Source of the DNA: an uncultured delta proteobacterium
Lineage (GTDB): Bacteria; Myxococcota_A; Polyangia; Polyangiales; Polyangiaceae
Assembly: GCA_903870415.1 (NCBI GenBank)
Contig: CAIQDA010000218.1
Location: forward strand, 1-45,464
DNA length: 45,464 nt
Direction: 5' to 3'
How positions within the stretch are numbered: position 1 is the stretch's first letter; every line of letters starts with the position of its first letter. The notes under the pieces are model-generated. The model did no database searches, was not told where the DNA came from, and saw nothing but the letters and a program-made list of their open reading frames with translations. The position numbers and the translations under genes were made by a program. Below, in pieces: positions 1 through 8,428 of the stretch.

Positions 1-1983
1 CTCCTCACGAGCGAGACCGTTCGCGAAGACGGTTCGAAAGCCGTCTCCTTTGCTCCGGACGCCATCCCGTGTCCCGTCATTGACTCGATTCGCGCCCGCG
101 AGGAGTTTGCGATTCGCGTTCCCGGCGAGCGCGACAAGAAGCATCGCGGATACGACTTCGAGTTCTATTCGGGCGAAGTCTTTTTTCTCTACGGGCAGTT
201 CGAGGAGGCACGCGTGCGCTTCGAGCCGCTCTGGCAAGCCCACTGCGGCAAGGACGATTACGGATTTCGCGCGTGGGTGAAGCTCATCACGATGAGCAAC
301 CTCGAGCGAAACCTCGACGCGTCCGAACTCCTTGCGAAGGCTGAAAAAGAACACTCGTGCGCGATGACGCCCGAGCAGGTTGCTCAGCGCGATCTCATCG
401 TGAATCCGACGCTCCAAGAGGCTTCTTTCGAGCGCGCTCGCGTGAAGTTCAAGGCCGCCGAGGCTGCGGATGCGGGGCCCGAGAAGCTGAAATTCTACCG
501 CGAGGCTGCGGCGCTTTACGAAGCTGCGCTTCAAGCTGCACCTGACCGTGACGAGGCACCCGAAGCCGCGATGAATGCGGCCTACGCCTACAAACAGGTC
601 GGGGAGTTTGCGCGCGCGATTGCGAGCTACGAGCGCTTCATCGCGGCATACGGCAACGAGGCGAAACTCGGTACGCTTCAACGAGGCGACGCCAAGGCCA
701 AGACCGCGCCGGACCCGAAGAAATACGGGGAGCGTATGAAGTCGCTTGGCGACGCGTACGACGCACTTTCGACGTCGTATTTCGGATTCTTCAACTTTCA
801 GCGGGCCGCGGAAACCCTCGAAAGCATCGCGAAGAACCTGCGATTCGACGAGGCAAAGCGCCGTGGCGCCGCACTCAACGCGGTTCGCCTCTACGGCTCG
901 CTCGGGCAGCGCCCCAAGGGCGAAGAGATGCGCAAGCTTCTCACGAACCTTCACCCGACGACCGAGGACCTGGCGTCATCCGAGTACTTGCTCGCGAGCC
1001 TCGAATTCAATCGCTGGGATCCGACCCTCCCCGACACGGGCGCGAACCGCGAGACACGCCTTGCCGCAGACCGCGACTTGACAGCGTATTACACCGCGAA
1101 GTTCAAGACTCCCGCCTCGGCGGAGTTCGCTCTTGAGTCCGCCTACCGCGTCGCGAAGATGAAGCGAGAGGCCGGCGATGCGGGTTTCCGCAAGTGGTAC
1201 GAAATCACGACCGACGCGTGGAAGCGTTTCCGCGGACAGAACGCCGACAAGGCCGGGAAAGCCCCGTTCGCGGACTACGCGGCCGAGGGTGAGTACTTCT
1301 TCCTCGACGAAGAGCTCGCGAAGAACTTCGACTACGAGGCTGGTCACCACCACTACAAGGGCTCGTCCGAGGACGTGAAGAAGACCTTCGAGAAGGAGCT
1401 CAAGGACGCGGTCAAGTACAACGAGCGCATCGCCAAGCTCATCGAGACTTACGCGTCACCGCAATGGGTGCCTGCATTCTACGCGCGTCGCGGATCGATC
1501 TTCGACGGGCTGCGCACGGGCCTCTACAACGCGGTGCCGCCAAACGTGAAGCTCCTCTCGCCGAAGGTCGAAAAGCTGCTCAAGACCCTCGAGGACAGCG
1601 GTCGCGACGACCTGCAAGAGAAGGCCGACGACTTGCGCGCTCAAGTCAAAGAAGCCTGGCGCACGTGGAAAGAGACGAACCTCACGCAAGCCGATGAGGG
1701 TGCCGTCGCCGACTACCTGCGTGCCGTGTCGTTCGCGAAGATGTTCGGCGTGCGCAACTCCGGTGTTCAAAAAGCCATCGCCCGTCTCGCGTATCTGTCC
1801 GTCGTCATTCCCGACTCGTCGAAGCTCAAGGGCTACGTCGAGAAGGTCAACGACCCGACCGACCCCGAAAAGAAGCGCACGTTCACCTACGAAGACGGCA
1901 TGTTCCAGCGTGCCCGCTCCGGTCTCTTTGCCCTCCCGCCGGCCACCGGTCGCGATGAGGCCCGTCCAGGGAGCTCGAACTGA
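1..1983 (+). CDS. TPR-repeat protein, 5' truncated (GltD/AgnA-like candidate)
   Basis: The reading frame is open from base 1 to the TGA at 1981-1983, so about 660 C-terminal residues are visible and the start lies upstream of the window. The product is rich in charged helical repeats of TPR type, for example the Ala/Glu-rich hairpins encoded around 490-650 and 740-840. No membrane segment is visible in this part. Its stop overlaps the start of the next gene (TGATG), which implies translational coupling. In Myxococcus the gliding (Glt) and spore-coat (Nfs) machines include a large TPR protein (GltD/NfsD) encoded just before a TPR lipoprotein (GltE/NfsE), and the same order is seen here. The TPR character is seen; the GltD assignment is inference from synteny, because TPR proteins are hard to assign by sequence alone. 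Confidence 0.8.
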   Translation, partial: LLTSETVREDGSKAVSFAPDAIPCPVIDSIRAREEFAIRVPGERDKKHRGYDFEFYSGEVFFLYGQFEEARVRFEPLWQAHCGKDDYGFRAWVKLITMSNLERNLDASELLAKAEKEHSCAMTPEQVAQRDLIVNPTLQEASFERARVKFKAAEAADAGPEKLKFYREAAALYEAALQAAPDRDEAPEAAMNAAYAYKQVGEFARAIASYERFIAAYGNEAKLGTLQRGDAKAKTAPDPKKYGERMKSLGDAYDALSTSYFGFFNFQRAAETLESIAKNLRFDEAKRRGAALNAVRLYGSLGQRPKGEEMRKLLTNLHPTTEDLASSEYLLASLEFNRWDPTLPDTGANRETRLAADRDLTAYYTAKFKTPASAEFALESAYRVAKMKREAGDAGFRKWYEITTDAWKRFRGQNADKAGKAPFADYAAEGEYFFLDEELAKNFDYEAGHHHYKGSSEDVKKTFEKELKDAVKYNERIAKLIETYASPQWVPAFYARRGSIFDGLRTGLYNAVPPNVKLLSPKVEKLLKTLEDSGRDDLQEKADDLRAQVKEAWRTWKETNLTQADEGAVADYLRAVSFAKMFGVRNSGVQKAIARLAYLSVVIPDSSKLKGYVEKVNDPTDPEKKRTFTYEDGMFQRARSGLFALPPATGRDEARPGSSN

Positions 1984-3284
1984 TGGCTCGTCCGATGAAC
2001 CTGGCACTTGCGCTCACGGCGTCGCTGATTGCGGCCTCGCTCGTGGGCTGTGCGGGAGCAACACCCGCCGCCGAAGTGCCCACAAACGCCCCCGCTGCAC
2101 CCGTGCAGAATGCAGCCAAGCCCGCGGCGAACGCGCCCGACGCGAAGGCCGCTGACGCGAAGCCAAAGGCCGCCGACACGGTCAAGCCCGTCGTCGTGTC
2201 GTTCGAAAAGAAGGTGCCGCTCGTGGGCTCCGCGCGAAGCTCGTTCGAAGGCGGGACCAAAGCGTTCTCGGAGGGACGCCTCACGGACGCGAAGGCGGCT
2301 TTCGACAAAGCTTCTCGCGAAGCGCCGAACAGCTCGGTGCCGCTCGTGGGCATGGGCGCTGTTCTCGAACGTCTCGGTGACTCGCCAGGGGCCATCGACG
2401 TTTACAAGCGGGCTACCGCTCTCGAACCCGACGACGCGGATGCCGCGCGGGCTTGGGTGCTTGTACTCTGCAGCAATGCCCGGACCGCTGAAGCCGTCGA
2501 GTTCGCGAAAGCGCGTGCTGAAAAGTTCGTGAAGTCTGCACCTGCCGCGACGCTTCATTCCGAGGCTGCGTCGATGAGCGGCGACAGCGCAACGGCCCAG
2601 GCCGAAGCCCAACGAGCTCTGTCGCTCGACTCGTCGTATGTTCCCGCGATGCTCGCGGTTGCGCGTGATCATTATCGTGCTGGTCGCGTATCGATGACGG
2701 CTTACGCCCTCAATGCGTTGCTCGACGGCATCGACGAAGCGACCCCGCCGCGGGCGAAAGACAACCCCGAAGCGCTTCTCCTTCGGGCGCTCATCGACAG
2801 GCGAACTCCAGGTCGACGAGCCCAAGCCCTCGAGGCTTTCGCGAAGGTGTTCGCGGCGCGTCCTGACTTGACCGAGGCCGCACTCGCGCTCGGCATCATG
2901 AAGCTCGAAGCGGGCAACGCGGAAGAGGCCATCGTGTCGCTTGAGACGGCGGCGCGCTTTGCCCCAAAGAATGCCTTCGTGGCCACGGCCCTCGGCGACG
3001 CGTACCGATTGGCAGGCCGCTACCCGGAGGCGAAAGTCGCGCTCGAAAAAGCGTTGACCCTCGACGGCACGCTCTCCGCTCCGCACTACAACCTGGCGCT
3101 CCTCTTTCTGTACGCCGGCGACAAAGCGGGCCTCGGCCCCGAAGAGCGTTACACGGCGTCGCAGCGCGAAATGGAAGCGTACCTTGGCATTCGCGGTCCG
3201 AAAGCGCCGCCCGGTGTCGACGACGATGCCGACTCACTCCTCGCAACCGCGAAGCAAAAACTCGCCGAGGTTGGATCCAAATGA
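1983..3284 (+). CDS. TPR lipoprotein (GltE/AglT-like candidate)
   Basis: 433 residues. An N-terminal signal with lipobox LVGC (Cys23) predicts a lipoprotein. An Ala/Pro/Lys-rich linker (about 24-66) follows, then a run of TPR-like helical hairpins from about residue 80 to 400. One clear unit near 290-365 reads as successive repeats with the usual small and aromatic spacing. The gene overlaps its upstream neighbour by TGATG and its downstream neighbour by ATGA, so it sits inside one transcription unit. In the Glt/Nfs systems of Myxococcus a TPR lipoprotein (GltE, also AglT) follows the large TPR protein and contributes to the periplasmic/outer-membrane part. The lipoprotein and TPR calls are firm; the GltE equivalence rests on gene order. 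Confidence 0.85.
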   Translation: MARPMNLALALTASLIAASLVGCAGATPAAEVPTNAPAAPVQNAAKPAANAPDAKAADAKPKAADTVKPVVVSFEKKVPLVGSARSSFEGGTKAFSEGRLTDAKAAFDKASREAPNSSVPLVGMGAVLERLGDSPGAIDVYKRATALEPDDADAARAWVLVLCSNARTAEAVEFAKARAEKFVKSAPAATLHSEAASMSGDSATAQAEAQRALSLDSSYVPAMLAVARDHYRAGRVSMTAYALNALLDGIDEATPPRAKDNPEALLLRALIDRRTPGRRAQALEAFAKVFAARPDLTEAALALGIMKLEAGNAEEAIVSLETAARFAPKNAFVATALGDAYRLAGRYPEAKVALEKALTLDGTLSAPHYNLALLFLYAGDKAGLGPEERYTASQREMEAYLGIRGPKAPPGVDDDADSLLATAKQKLAEVGSK

Positions 3285-3541
3285 GCTCTACGCGTATGGT
3301 TTCCACCCTGGCCGCGTTCGCCGTGTTCGCCTCGCTCGCGTTCGTGAGTTCCGCTGAGGCGCAGTCCAAAGGCGGTCGGGGCAACGTCGTGGTCGTGCGC
3401 GAAACCACGGTCATCGGTCGCGTGCAAAAGCCGGTTGCCGCCCAAGAAATCGGAAAGCTTCCGACGCGGCTCCAGTCGAGCGATCCGAAAAAGAGCTTCC
3501 TCGATCGCATCGAAGGCGCGACCGGCTCCTCCCCGTTCTGA
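3281..3541 (+). CDS. Small exported protein of the Glt-like block
   Basis: 86 residues. A signal peptide is followed by a likely cleavage after Ala-Glu-Ala (about residue 27). The mature part has a pattern that looks conserved by eye: VIGRVQKP, then Ala/Ile, then KKSFLDRIEGA, ending in Ser-Pro-Phe. The start overlaps the upstream stop by ATGA and the stop overlaps the downstream start by TGATG, so it is locked between the TPR lipoprotein and a small membrane protein and is surely translated. The mature protein is only about 59 residues, too small for an enzyme, so a periplasmic linker or assembly peptide is plausible. I recall similar short motifs in proteins encoded with AgmX/TonB-like genes, but cannot verify this. 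Function unknown. Confidence 0.8.
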   Translation: MSSTRMVSTLAAFAVFASLAFVSSAEAQSKGGRGNVVVVRETTVIGRVQKPVAAQEIGKLPTRLQSSDPKKSFLDRIEGATGSSPF

Positions 3542-4101
3542 TGGCGTCCCTCGCGGTGCTTGGGGTCATCCTCGTGACCGTGCTCACGCTCGCGATTCGA
3601 ATGTGCACGCAAGGGATTCTTCGACTCGACCTCGACCCGATCGTGCTTCGGCCAAATGCGAAGCACCTTCGCGCGGTTCTCGTCGAGCCGCTTGCTTATG
3701 CGTTCGAGCCGCTTCGCGAAGCTCTTGACTCAAACACCGAGCGCGCGCGCAACCTGTGGATGGCCGAAGCCGACAGCGCCCTCCATCACGAGCTCCGTCC
3801 GCTGAACGCAGAGCTTCGGGCGTGCGCGCGCGTATCGACGTCGGCAAGCTTCTGCGCCGCGGCGTGGGCGTTGCGCGTGGGGCTGGCGAGCCACACGGAA
3901 TCGGACGCGATGGCTCTCGACGGGCCCATCGGCCACGGGATCGCGTGCATCGCGCTGGGCTTCCTCGCGACGGGCGCCGTATCGTCCGTGCATCGACGTG
4001 TGGAATTGAGGTTGCGCGAGGAGCGCTCGGCGTGCGCCGCGATCTTGGAAGCCGTCGACGAAAAAGAAAACGCGCCCGACGCGACCGAATCTCGCGCCTG
4101 A
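3541..4101 (+). CDS. Small inner-membrane protein, topology reminiscent of TolQ/ExbB
   Basis: 186 residues. A hydrophobic segment lies at about 3-19, an amphipathic soluble region at about 25-95, a weaker hydrophobic stretch at about 100-115, and a clear one at about 126-146 followed by a charged, probably cytoplasmic tail. One early membrane helix, a soluble loop and two later helices resembles TolQ/ExbB/MotA proton-channel subunits, but the family's conserved TM2/TM3 positions are not evident. It lies directly upstream of a TonB-like protein gene, where a GltF-type or motor-associated membrane protein might be expected. Translationally coupled to the preceding gene (TGATG). Membrane protein is confident; the motor-like idea is weak inference. 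Confidence 0.7.
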   Translation: MASLAVLGVILVTVLTLAIRMCTQGILRLDLDPIVLRPNAKHLRAVLVEPLAYAFEPLREALDSNTERARNLWMAEADSALHHELRPLNAELRACARVSTSASFCAAAWALRVGLASHTESDAMALDGPIGHGIACIALGFLATGAVSSVHRRVELRLREERSACAAILEAVDEKENAPDATESRA

Positions 4102-4162
4102 CGCTGCTGTTGTTGTAGACTCACTCGCCTAACATACGTTGGATCGTTGGAGGAATACGGGC

Positions 4163-5590
4163 ATGTCGCAGCCTTCCGTAGGAGGTCAGAACTCTGGTCG
4201 TACAGGTCAGATGACCGCAGTCATGCGGGCCATCCAGACCCAAAACGGGCCCAAGGTGCTCCGGATAGGCATCGTCGCGAAAGGCGGACGAGTTATCGAG
4301 GAGCGCATCATCAAGCAGCGCGGCCCGGTGACCATCGGCACGAGCGAAAAGGCCACGTTCACCATCGGCTCGGACTTTCTCCCCGACCGCTTCACGCTCT
4401 TTGAGCTTTCCGGCAACGATTACGCGCTCAACTTCATCGACGGCATGTCGGGGCGCCTGGCGTTGTCGACGGGCATTTCGGACTTGTCGGCGCTTCGCGG
4501 TACCGCGAAGAAGAACGGCGCGATCTACCAGGTTCGCCTCACCGAAGACACGCGAGGGCGCGTGGTGGTCGGCGAGACGACGATCCTCTTTCAGTTCGTT
4601 ACGCCTCCGCCTCCGCAGCCGAAGCCTCAGATTCCGCTCTCCATTCAGGGCGGCCTCTCGAGCACCATCGACTGGAACCTCGCGATTATCGCAGCGTTCT
4701 CGTTCTTGCTTCACTTCGGATTTATCGGTGCAATGTACACCGATTGGTTCGATCCGGTGCACGACGAAGACGAGGCCTTCCAGGGCCTCCTCGAATCGGT
4801 GAAGAACATTCCGCAGCCTGTCGTTGAGCAGAAGGAAGAGAAGACCGAAGAGGACAAGGCCAAGAAGGAAGAGAAGAAGCCCGCGGAATCGAAGCAGGCG
4901 GCTCCTTCCAGCGCGGCGCCCAAGACTCCAGGCGGAGCGGGCAAGCCAAAGGTTTCCGACAAGCAAGCGGCGGCGCTTTCGGCTCAGGCTGACGCGCTCA
5001 TGACCGCGACGCTCGCAGCACTTGGCGGCACCGGTCCTACAGTGGCTGGCGCGTTGAAGGCTGGCGAAGTCCCCGGCGGAGACGTTTCCAAGCTTGCCGC
5101 GTCAAGCGCAGGCGCCCAAGCGGGTGCTGGCGGAGACTTGAAGCTCGGCACCGGAGGCGGCGGTCCCGTTCGTCCCGGCGGCGGTGGCGGTGGACTTGCG
5201 GGCATCGGTGGTGGTACCGGAGGTTCGGGTACCGGCGGTTCCGCGGGTGCGGTGGCGGTTGCCGGTCCTAAGGGCGACATTCAAATCGGCAAGGCGACGT
5301 CTTCCGTACAAATCGATAACCTCGAAGCGACGGTTAACAAGCTGAAGCCAGGCTATCGCCAATGTTACAACAAGGGCCTCGAGCAGGACCCCTCCATGAG
5401 CGGGCGTGCCGTTTTCGTGGCAAACGTTGGTCCTAACGGCGAAGTAGCCGGGGTCGATGTTCGCGAAAACTCCGGCCTAAGTGACTTCGTTTTGGAGTGT
5501 ATCAAAAAGAAGATCCGAAACGCGGAATTTGCACCGCCAGGCGGTGGTGGTACAGCCGTTCAACTGCCCGTTAACTTCATCAAACAGTGA
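4163..5590 (+). CDS. FHA-like/TonB-like trans-envelope protein with AgmX/PglI C-terminal domain (GltG-like)
   Basis: ATG 4163 is chosen because GGAGG (4149-4153) lies 9 nt upstream; an in-frame TTG at 4139 lacks such a site. The product is 475 residues. A cytoplasmic N-terminal beta-rich domain (about 33-148) resembles an FHA fold. One membrane helix spans about 171-191. A Glu/Lys-rich stretch (200-245), an Ala-rich region and a Gly-rich linker (316-360) follow, and a TonB-like C-terminal domain (about 378-475) contains Cys401 in RQCYNKGL and Cys446 in LECIKKK, as in the AgmX/PglI C-terminal family. GltG of Myxococcus has the same order (FHA, TM, TonB-like domain) and links inner-membrane energy to the envelope. 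The FHA-like domain lacks the usual Gly-Arg and Ser-x-x-His, so phosphothreonine binding is doubtful. Architecture firm; the GltG name is homology by memory. Confidence 0.85.
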   Translation: MSQPSVGGQNSGRTGQMTAVMRAIQTQNGPKVLRIGIVAKGGRVIEERIIKQRGPVTIGTSEKATFTIGSDFLPDRFTLFELSGNDYALNFIDGMSGRLALSTGISDLSALRGTAKKNGAIYQVRLTEDTRGRVVVGETTILFQFVTPPPPQPKPQIPLSIQGGLSSTIDWNLAIIAAFSFLLHFGFIGAMYTDWFDPVHDEDEAFQGLLESVKNIPQPVVEQKEEKTEEDKAKKEEKKPAESKQAAPSSAAPKTPGGAGKPKVSDKQAAALSAQADALMTATLAALGGTGPTVAGALKAGEVPGGDVSKLAASSAGAQAGAGGDLKLGTGGGGPVRPGGGGGGLAGIGGGTGGSGTGGSAGAVAVAGPKGDIQIGKATSSVQIDNLEATVNKLKPGYRQCYNKGLEQDPSMSGRAVFVANVGPNGEVAGVDVRENSGLSDFVLECIKKKIRNAEFAPPGGGGTAVQLPVNFIKQ

Positions 5591-5653
5591 CCCGCTCAAT
5601 CAACGATTGACGATTTCTGTTCGACCTACGATACTGACGTTTAGAGGTCTCCT

Positions 5654-6316
5654 ATGCGTTCTCGAACTTGGCTCTTTGTTGTCGCTCTTGGCGCGCTTCC
5701 CATCGGCTCTGCGCTCGCGCAGAGTGACATGCAGCGTGACAACGGTGCCCCACAGCCCACATGCGTAGAGGGTGGCGCCGAGCTTTTTGCGAAGGCCGAC
5801 GCCGTCGTCGAACGCTTGCAGAGTGCAGTGACTTCGATTCAGCGTCAGCTCGACGTCGCACGCTCGCAGCGTGACGTCGTAAAGGTGCTTTTTCTCAGCG
5901 AAAAGCTGTCGCAGGCGAACGCGTCGCTTCGGTCCGCCGTTGAACGCCGCGCGTCCGTGAAGGCGGCAATCGAGCGTGGGGACTGCGCTTCGGCAAAGCA
6001 GGACGCCGAAGTGCTCACCATCATTGGCGAGCGCGGCGACGAGTATCTGAACGCGACCAGCCAAGCCGTTGGCGAGGGCACGCGCATGCAGGAGCAGGCC
6101 ACGGTCAACATCGTGACCGACCCCGGTACGCCAACCACGATCCAGACGTCTGAGTACCCCGCGGTTGACCCGCTCACGGGAGCGGCGGACTCGAACGGGC
6201 GACAGTCTTCAAGTCAGGTCGGCGGAACGCCCTCCGGCACCGCTGATGCGCCGACAACCAATCCAAACGTTTTGCCAACGTCGCCGGTGATTCCGGTTTC
6301 GACGTCAGCGAAGTAG
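5654..6316 (+). CDS. Periplasmic coiled-coil protein of the Glt-like block
   Basis: 220 residues. AGAGG (5643-5647) precedes ATG 5654. A signal peptide ends at Ala-Leu-Ala (about residue 22). A probable alpha-helical coiled-coil region spans about 45-110, with Cys37 before it and Cys117 after it, possibly disulfide-bonded. The C-terminal 70 residues are Ser/Thr/Pro/Gly-rich and look disordered. I do not recognise the family. It lies between the GltG-like gene (63-nt gap) and an outer-membrane barrel gene (about 40-nt gap), in the same direction, which suggests a periplasmic or outer-membrane-associated part of the same apparatus. Confidence 0.75.
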   Translation: MRSRTWLFVVALGALPIGSALAQSDMQRDNGAPQPTCVEGGAELFAKADAVVERLQSAVTSIQRQLDVARSQRDVVKVLFLSEKLSQANASLRSAVERRASVKAAIERGDCASAKQDAEVLTIIGERGDEYLNATSQAVGEGTRMQEQATVNIVTDPGTPTTIQTSEYPAVDPLTGAADSNGRQSSSQVGGTPSGTADAPTTNPNVLPTSPVIPVSTSAK

Positions 6317-6355
6317 CCGGTGGAGTTGGGGGCAACTTTGGTTATCGAGATGAAC

Positions 6356-7729
6356 ATGCGTCGAACAATTGGGGTGGCGAGCTTTCTCGCCTTGCTTATT
6401 CCGGCTAACGCGCACGCGCAGGCATGGCTGAAGGACCGGGCCGCTTCGGAGGGTTCCGGCATCAAAACCGGCAATCTCGAGGTTCACCCGGGAATCGGCA
6501 CGGAAGTCGGTTACGACTCCAACTGGTTTCTCCGGTCGTCGTCAACGGACCGCCTCGTTCTCAACGGCGAGGTCAACGGCCTTCCCGTCGTCGGCCTTCC
6601 TGTTCTGCGCATTACGCCGTCCATCTCGCTCAGCACGCTTTCTGGCGATCGCATCGGCGGCATCCCCGGCGACCCGCCCAAGTTCAAATTCCGCGTTTCG
6701 GGCGCTGCGACCTACCGCGAGTACCTCTCGGGTGATTGGAGCAACCAGCGAAACGTCGCCGGCGCATTGAACGCCGATCTCCAAATCGCTCCGCAGCAGC
6801 CGTTTGGCGGGGTTATCGGAGCGAGTTACCTGCGCACGGTCAACGCCACGGCCAGCGGCGATCCGAACCTTGCGTTCGTGCGAAACGACGTGTTGGCGAA
6901 CGGCGAGCTCGTTTACAGCCCGGGCGGCGGAACCCTTGAGTTTCGCGCAGGTTACCGCGGCCGTTTCACGCTTTTCGACAACAATGCGAGCTCCAACCAG
7001 ACCGAGCACACGGGCACCGCTCGCGCCCGCTGGCTGTTTCGTCCCCGAAACGCGTTGTTTCTCGACGCCGCCTACGGCGTGCTTGGGTATTCGACCAACA
7101 CGGCGGACACGCGCGACCTCGCGCCTCTCCGCGTCAAGCTCGGCACGTCGGGACTTCTGACGCCGCGCATTGGCATCCTTCTCGCGGGCGGCTACGGCTC
7201 TTCCGGCGTTCAGGACGGTCCAGGTCGGACTCCGAGCGATTTCGCGAGTGTTATCGGTCAGGCCGAAGTTCGCTATTTCTTCGACGCCGCGGCGTTGCCC
7301 GACTCCGCAAGCTCCGACGGCGCATCGACGAACGTACTCGCGGTCGGCCTCCTTCGTGACTTCCAGCCGAGCATGCTCGGTAGCGTTTTCTCGATGACCC
7401 GCGGTTACGCACGCGCAACCTACCTTTGGCAAGGCAAGGTGTTTACGTCGATCGAAGGCGGCGTGAGCAGCATCGCCTACAACGCGCTCACGTTCACGAG
7501 CGGTGCGAGCGCCGGGCAAACCCGCGCAGACGCCTTCTCGAACATCCGACCGGATGTCACCGCTTTCGGTGAGTACCGCCTGTCGAACGCGCTCGGGATC
7601 AACGCGACGTTGAAGTACTCGTCGAACTCAAGCGACCGCGGTTTGAAGCAAGACCTCACGAGCGGCAGTTACGTGGACCTCAACTGGACGCGGTTCGAGG
7701 CCTTTGCAGGCGTTCGTTACGCGCTCTGA
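6356..7729 (+). CDS. Outer-membrane beta-barrel protein (GltH-like position)
   Basis: ATG 6356 is preferred: GAG lies 6 nt upstream and the following residues form a clean signal peptide with cleavage after Ala-His-Ala. ATG 6350 and GTG 6320 are in-frame alternatives. The mature protein of about 435 residues shows alternating polar/hydrophobic strands, many Gly/Tyr/Arg pairs (for example FRAGYRGRFTLF) and ends in Tyr-Ala-Leu, all typical of outer-membrane barrels. Repeated strand-turn units such as YGVLGYSTN and LLAGGYGSSG recur along the chain. In Myxococcus the gltG neighbourhood encodes an outer-membrane protein, GltH, so this may be its counterpart. Barrel call by pattern; orthology is inferred. 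Confidence 0.8.
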   Translation: MRRTIGVASFLALLIPANAHAQAWLKDRAASEGSGIKTGNLEVHPGIGTEVGYDSNWFLRSSSTDRLVLNGEVNGLPVVGLPVLRITPSISLSTLSGDRIGGIPGDPPKFKFRVSGAATYREYLSGDWSNQRNVAGALNADLQIAPQQPFGGVIGASYLRTVNATASGDPNLAFVRNDVLANGELVYSPGGGTLEFRAGYRGRFTLFDNNASSNQTEHTGTARARWLFRPRNALFLDAAYGVLGYSTNTADTRDLAPLRVKLGTSGLLTPRIGILLAGGYGSSGVQDGPGRTPSDFASVIGQAEVRYFFDAAALPDSASSDGASTNVLAVGLLRDFQPSMLGSVFSMTRGYARATYLWQGKVFTSIEGGVSSIAYNALTFTSGASAGQTRADAFSNIRPDVTAFGEYRLSNALGINATLKYSSNSSDRGLKQDLTSGSYVDLNWTRFEAFAGVRYAL

Positions 7730-7739
7730 GGCCGTTTCC

Positions 7740-8339
7740 ATGATGTTGCGCCGTTGGCCCCTCGCGTTGGGGCTCGCGTTGATGCTCGGCGCGTGCACAA
7801 GGCACAACGCGTCGCGAGTTTCCGTGTTGCCGCCCAACGAGACCAGCACGACTCTCGGTGCGGGAGACGTCTTTCTGATGTCGATCGTCGGAGAGAAAGA
7901 TCTGCCGAACGAGTTTCGTGTGCAGCCGGACGGCAGCGTCGACTTTCCGTACGTGAAGCGCATGAAAGTGGCCGGTCTTGAGCCGCAAGAAGTTGTCGAC
8001 GTTGTTCGTCAAAGACTGATTGAAGAGCGCATCTACACCGATCCGCAAGTTTCGTTGTTTATCAAGCAGTACAACTCGAAGAAGGTCAACGTTCTCGGGC
8101 AGGTTGCGAAGCCTGGTACGCTTTCGTGGACGGACGGAATGCGTCTCGTTGAAGTTATTTCGCAAGCCGGCGGATTCACCGCGATTGCGGATCGCGACAA
8201 CGTCGTCCTCATGCGGGTCGATCGAACCGGGCACGTGGTCACCGTGAGTCTGAGCGTCGACGACATCACCGAGGGCCGCGAGCCGAACCCGATGTTGCAG
8301 GCGGGCGATACGGTGCGCGTGGACCAGCGTTCGTTCTGA
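7740..8339 (+). CDS. Wza-type polysaccharide export lipoprotein
   Basis: GAGG (7728-7731), overlapping the upstream stop, sits 8 nt before ATG 7740. The product is 199 residues, with lipobox LGAC (Cys19), a polysaccharide export (Poly_export) domain from about 36 to 115 (GDVFLMSIVGEKDLPNEF, then QPDGSVDFPYV) and one SLBB domain at about 118-180 (KVNVLGQVAKPG ... SQAGGFT). Wza-family proteins form outer-membrane or periplasmic channels for capsule and exopolysaccharide; at about 200 residues this is the short form lacking the C-terminal helix of E. coli Wza. It starts 10 nt after the barrel gene, so it is the last gene of the Glt-like block, tying that machine to a glycan. No polysaccharide co-polymerase or flippase gene lies nearby. 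Confidence 0.92.
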   Translation: MMLRRWPLALGLALMLGACTRHNASRVSVLPPNETSTTLGAGDVFLMSIVGEKDLPNEFRVQPDGSVDFPYVKRMKVAGLEPQEVVDVVRQRLIEERIYTDPQVSLFIKQYNSKKVNVLGQVAKPGTLSWTDGMRLVEVISQAGGFTAIADRDNVVLMRVDRTGHVVTVSLSVDDITEGREPNPMLQAGDTVRVDQRSF

Positions 8340-8367
8340 CCGCGCGCTCCGAACGGGGCGAATTGCT

Positions 8368-8390
8368 GCGTTGGCGCAACGCGTTAGTTT
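8368..8390 (+). terminator. Weak hairpin after the Glt-like/Wza block
   Basis: GCGTT (8368-8372) and AACGC (8378-8382) form a 5-bp stem with loop GGCGC. The sequence GTTAGTTT follows. It lies about 30 nt after the wza-like stop. The stem is short and the T tract interrupted, so this is only a candidate. Confidence 0.3.
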
Positions 8391-8428
8391 GTGTTGCTTC
8401 CCGTCGGCCACCGCGTCAAGATGGGCGG

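Noticed and set aside
4110-4135. Possible -35/-10 pair before the GltG-like gene
   Set aside because: TTGTTG and TAACAT are separated by only 14 nt, so it is not convincing.
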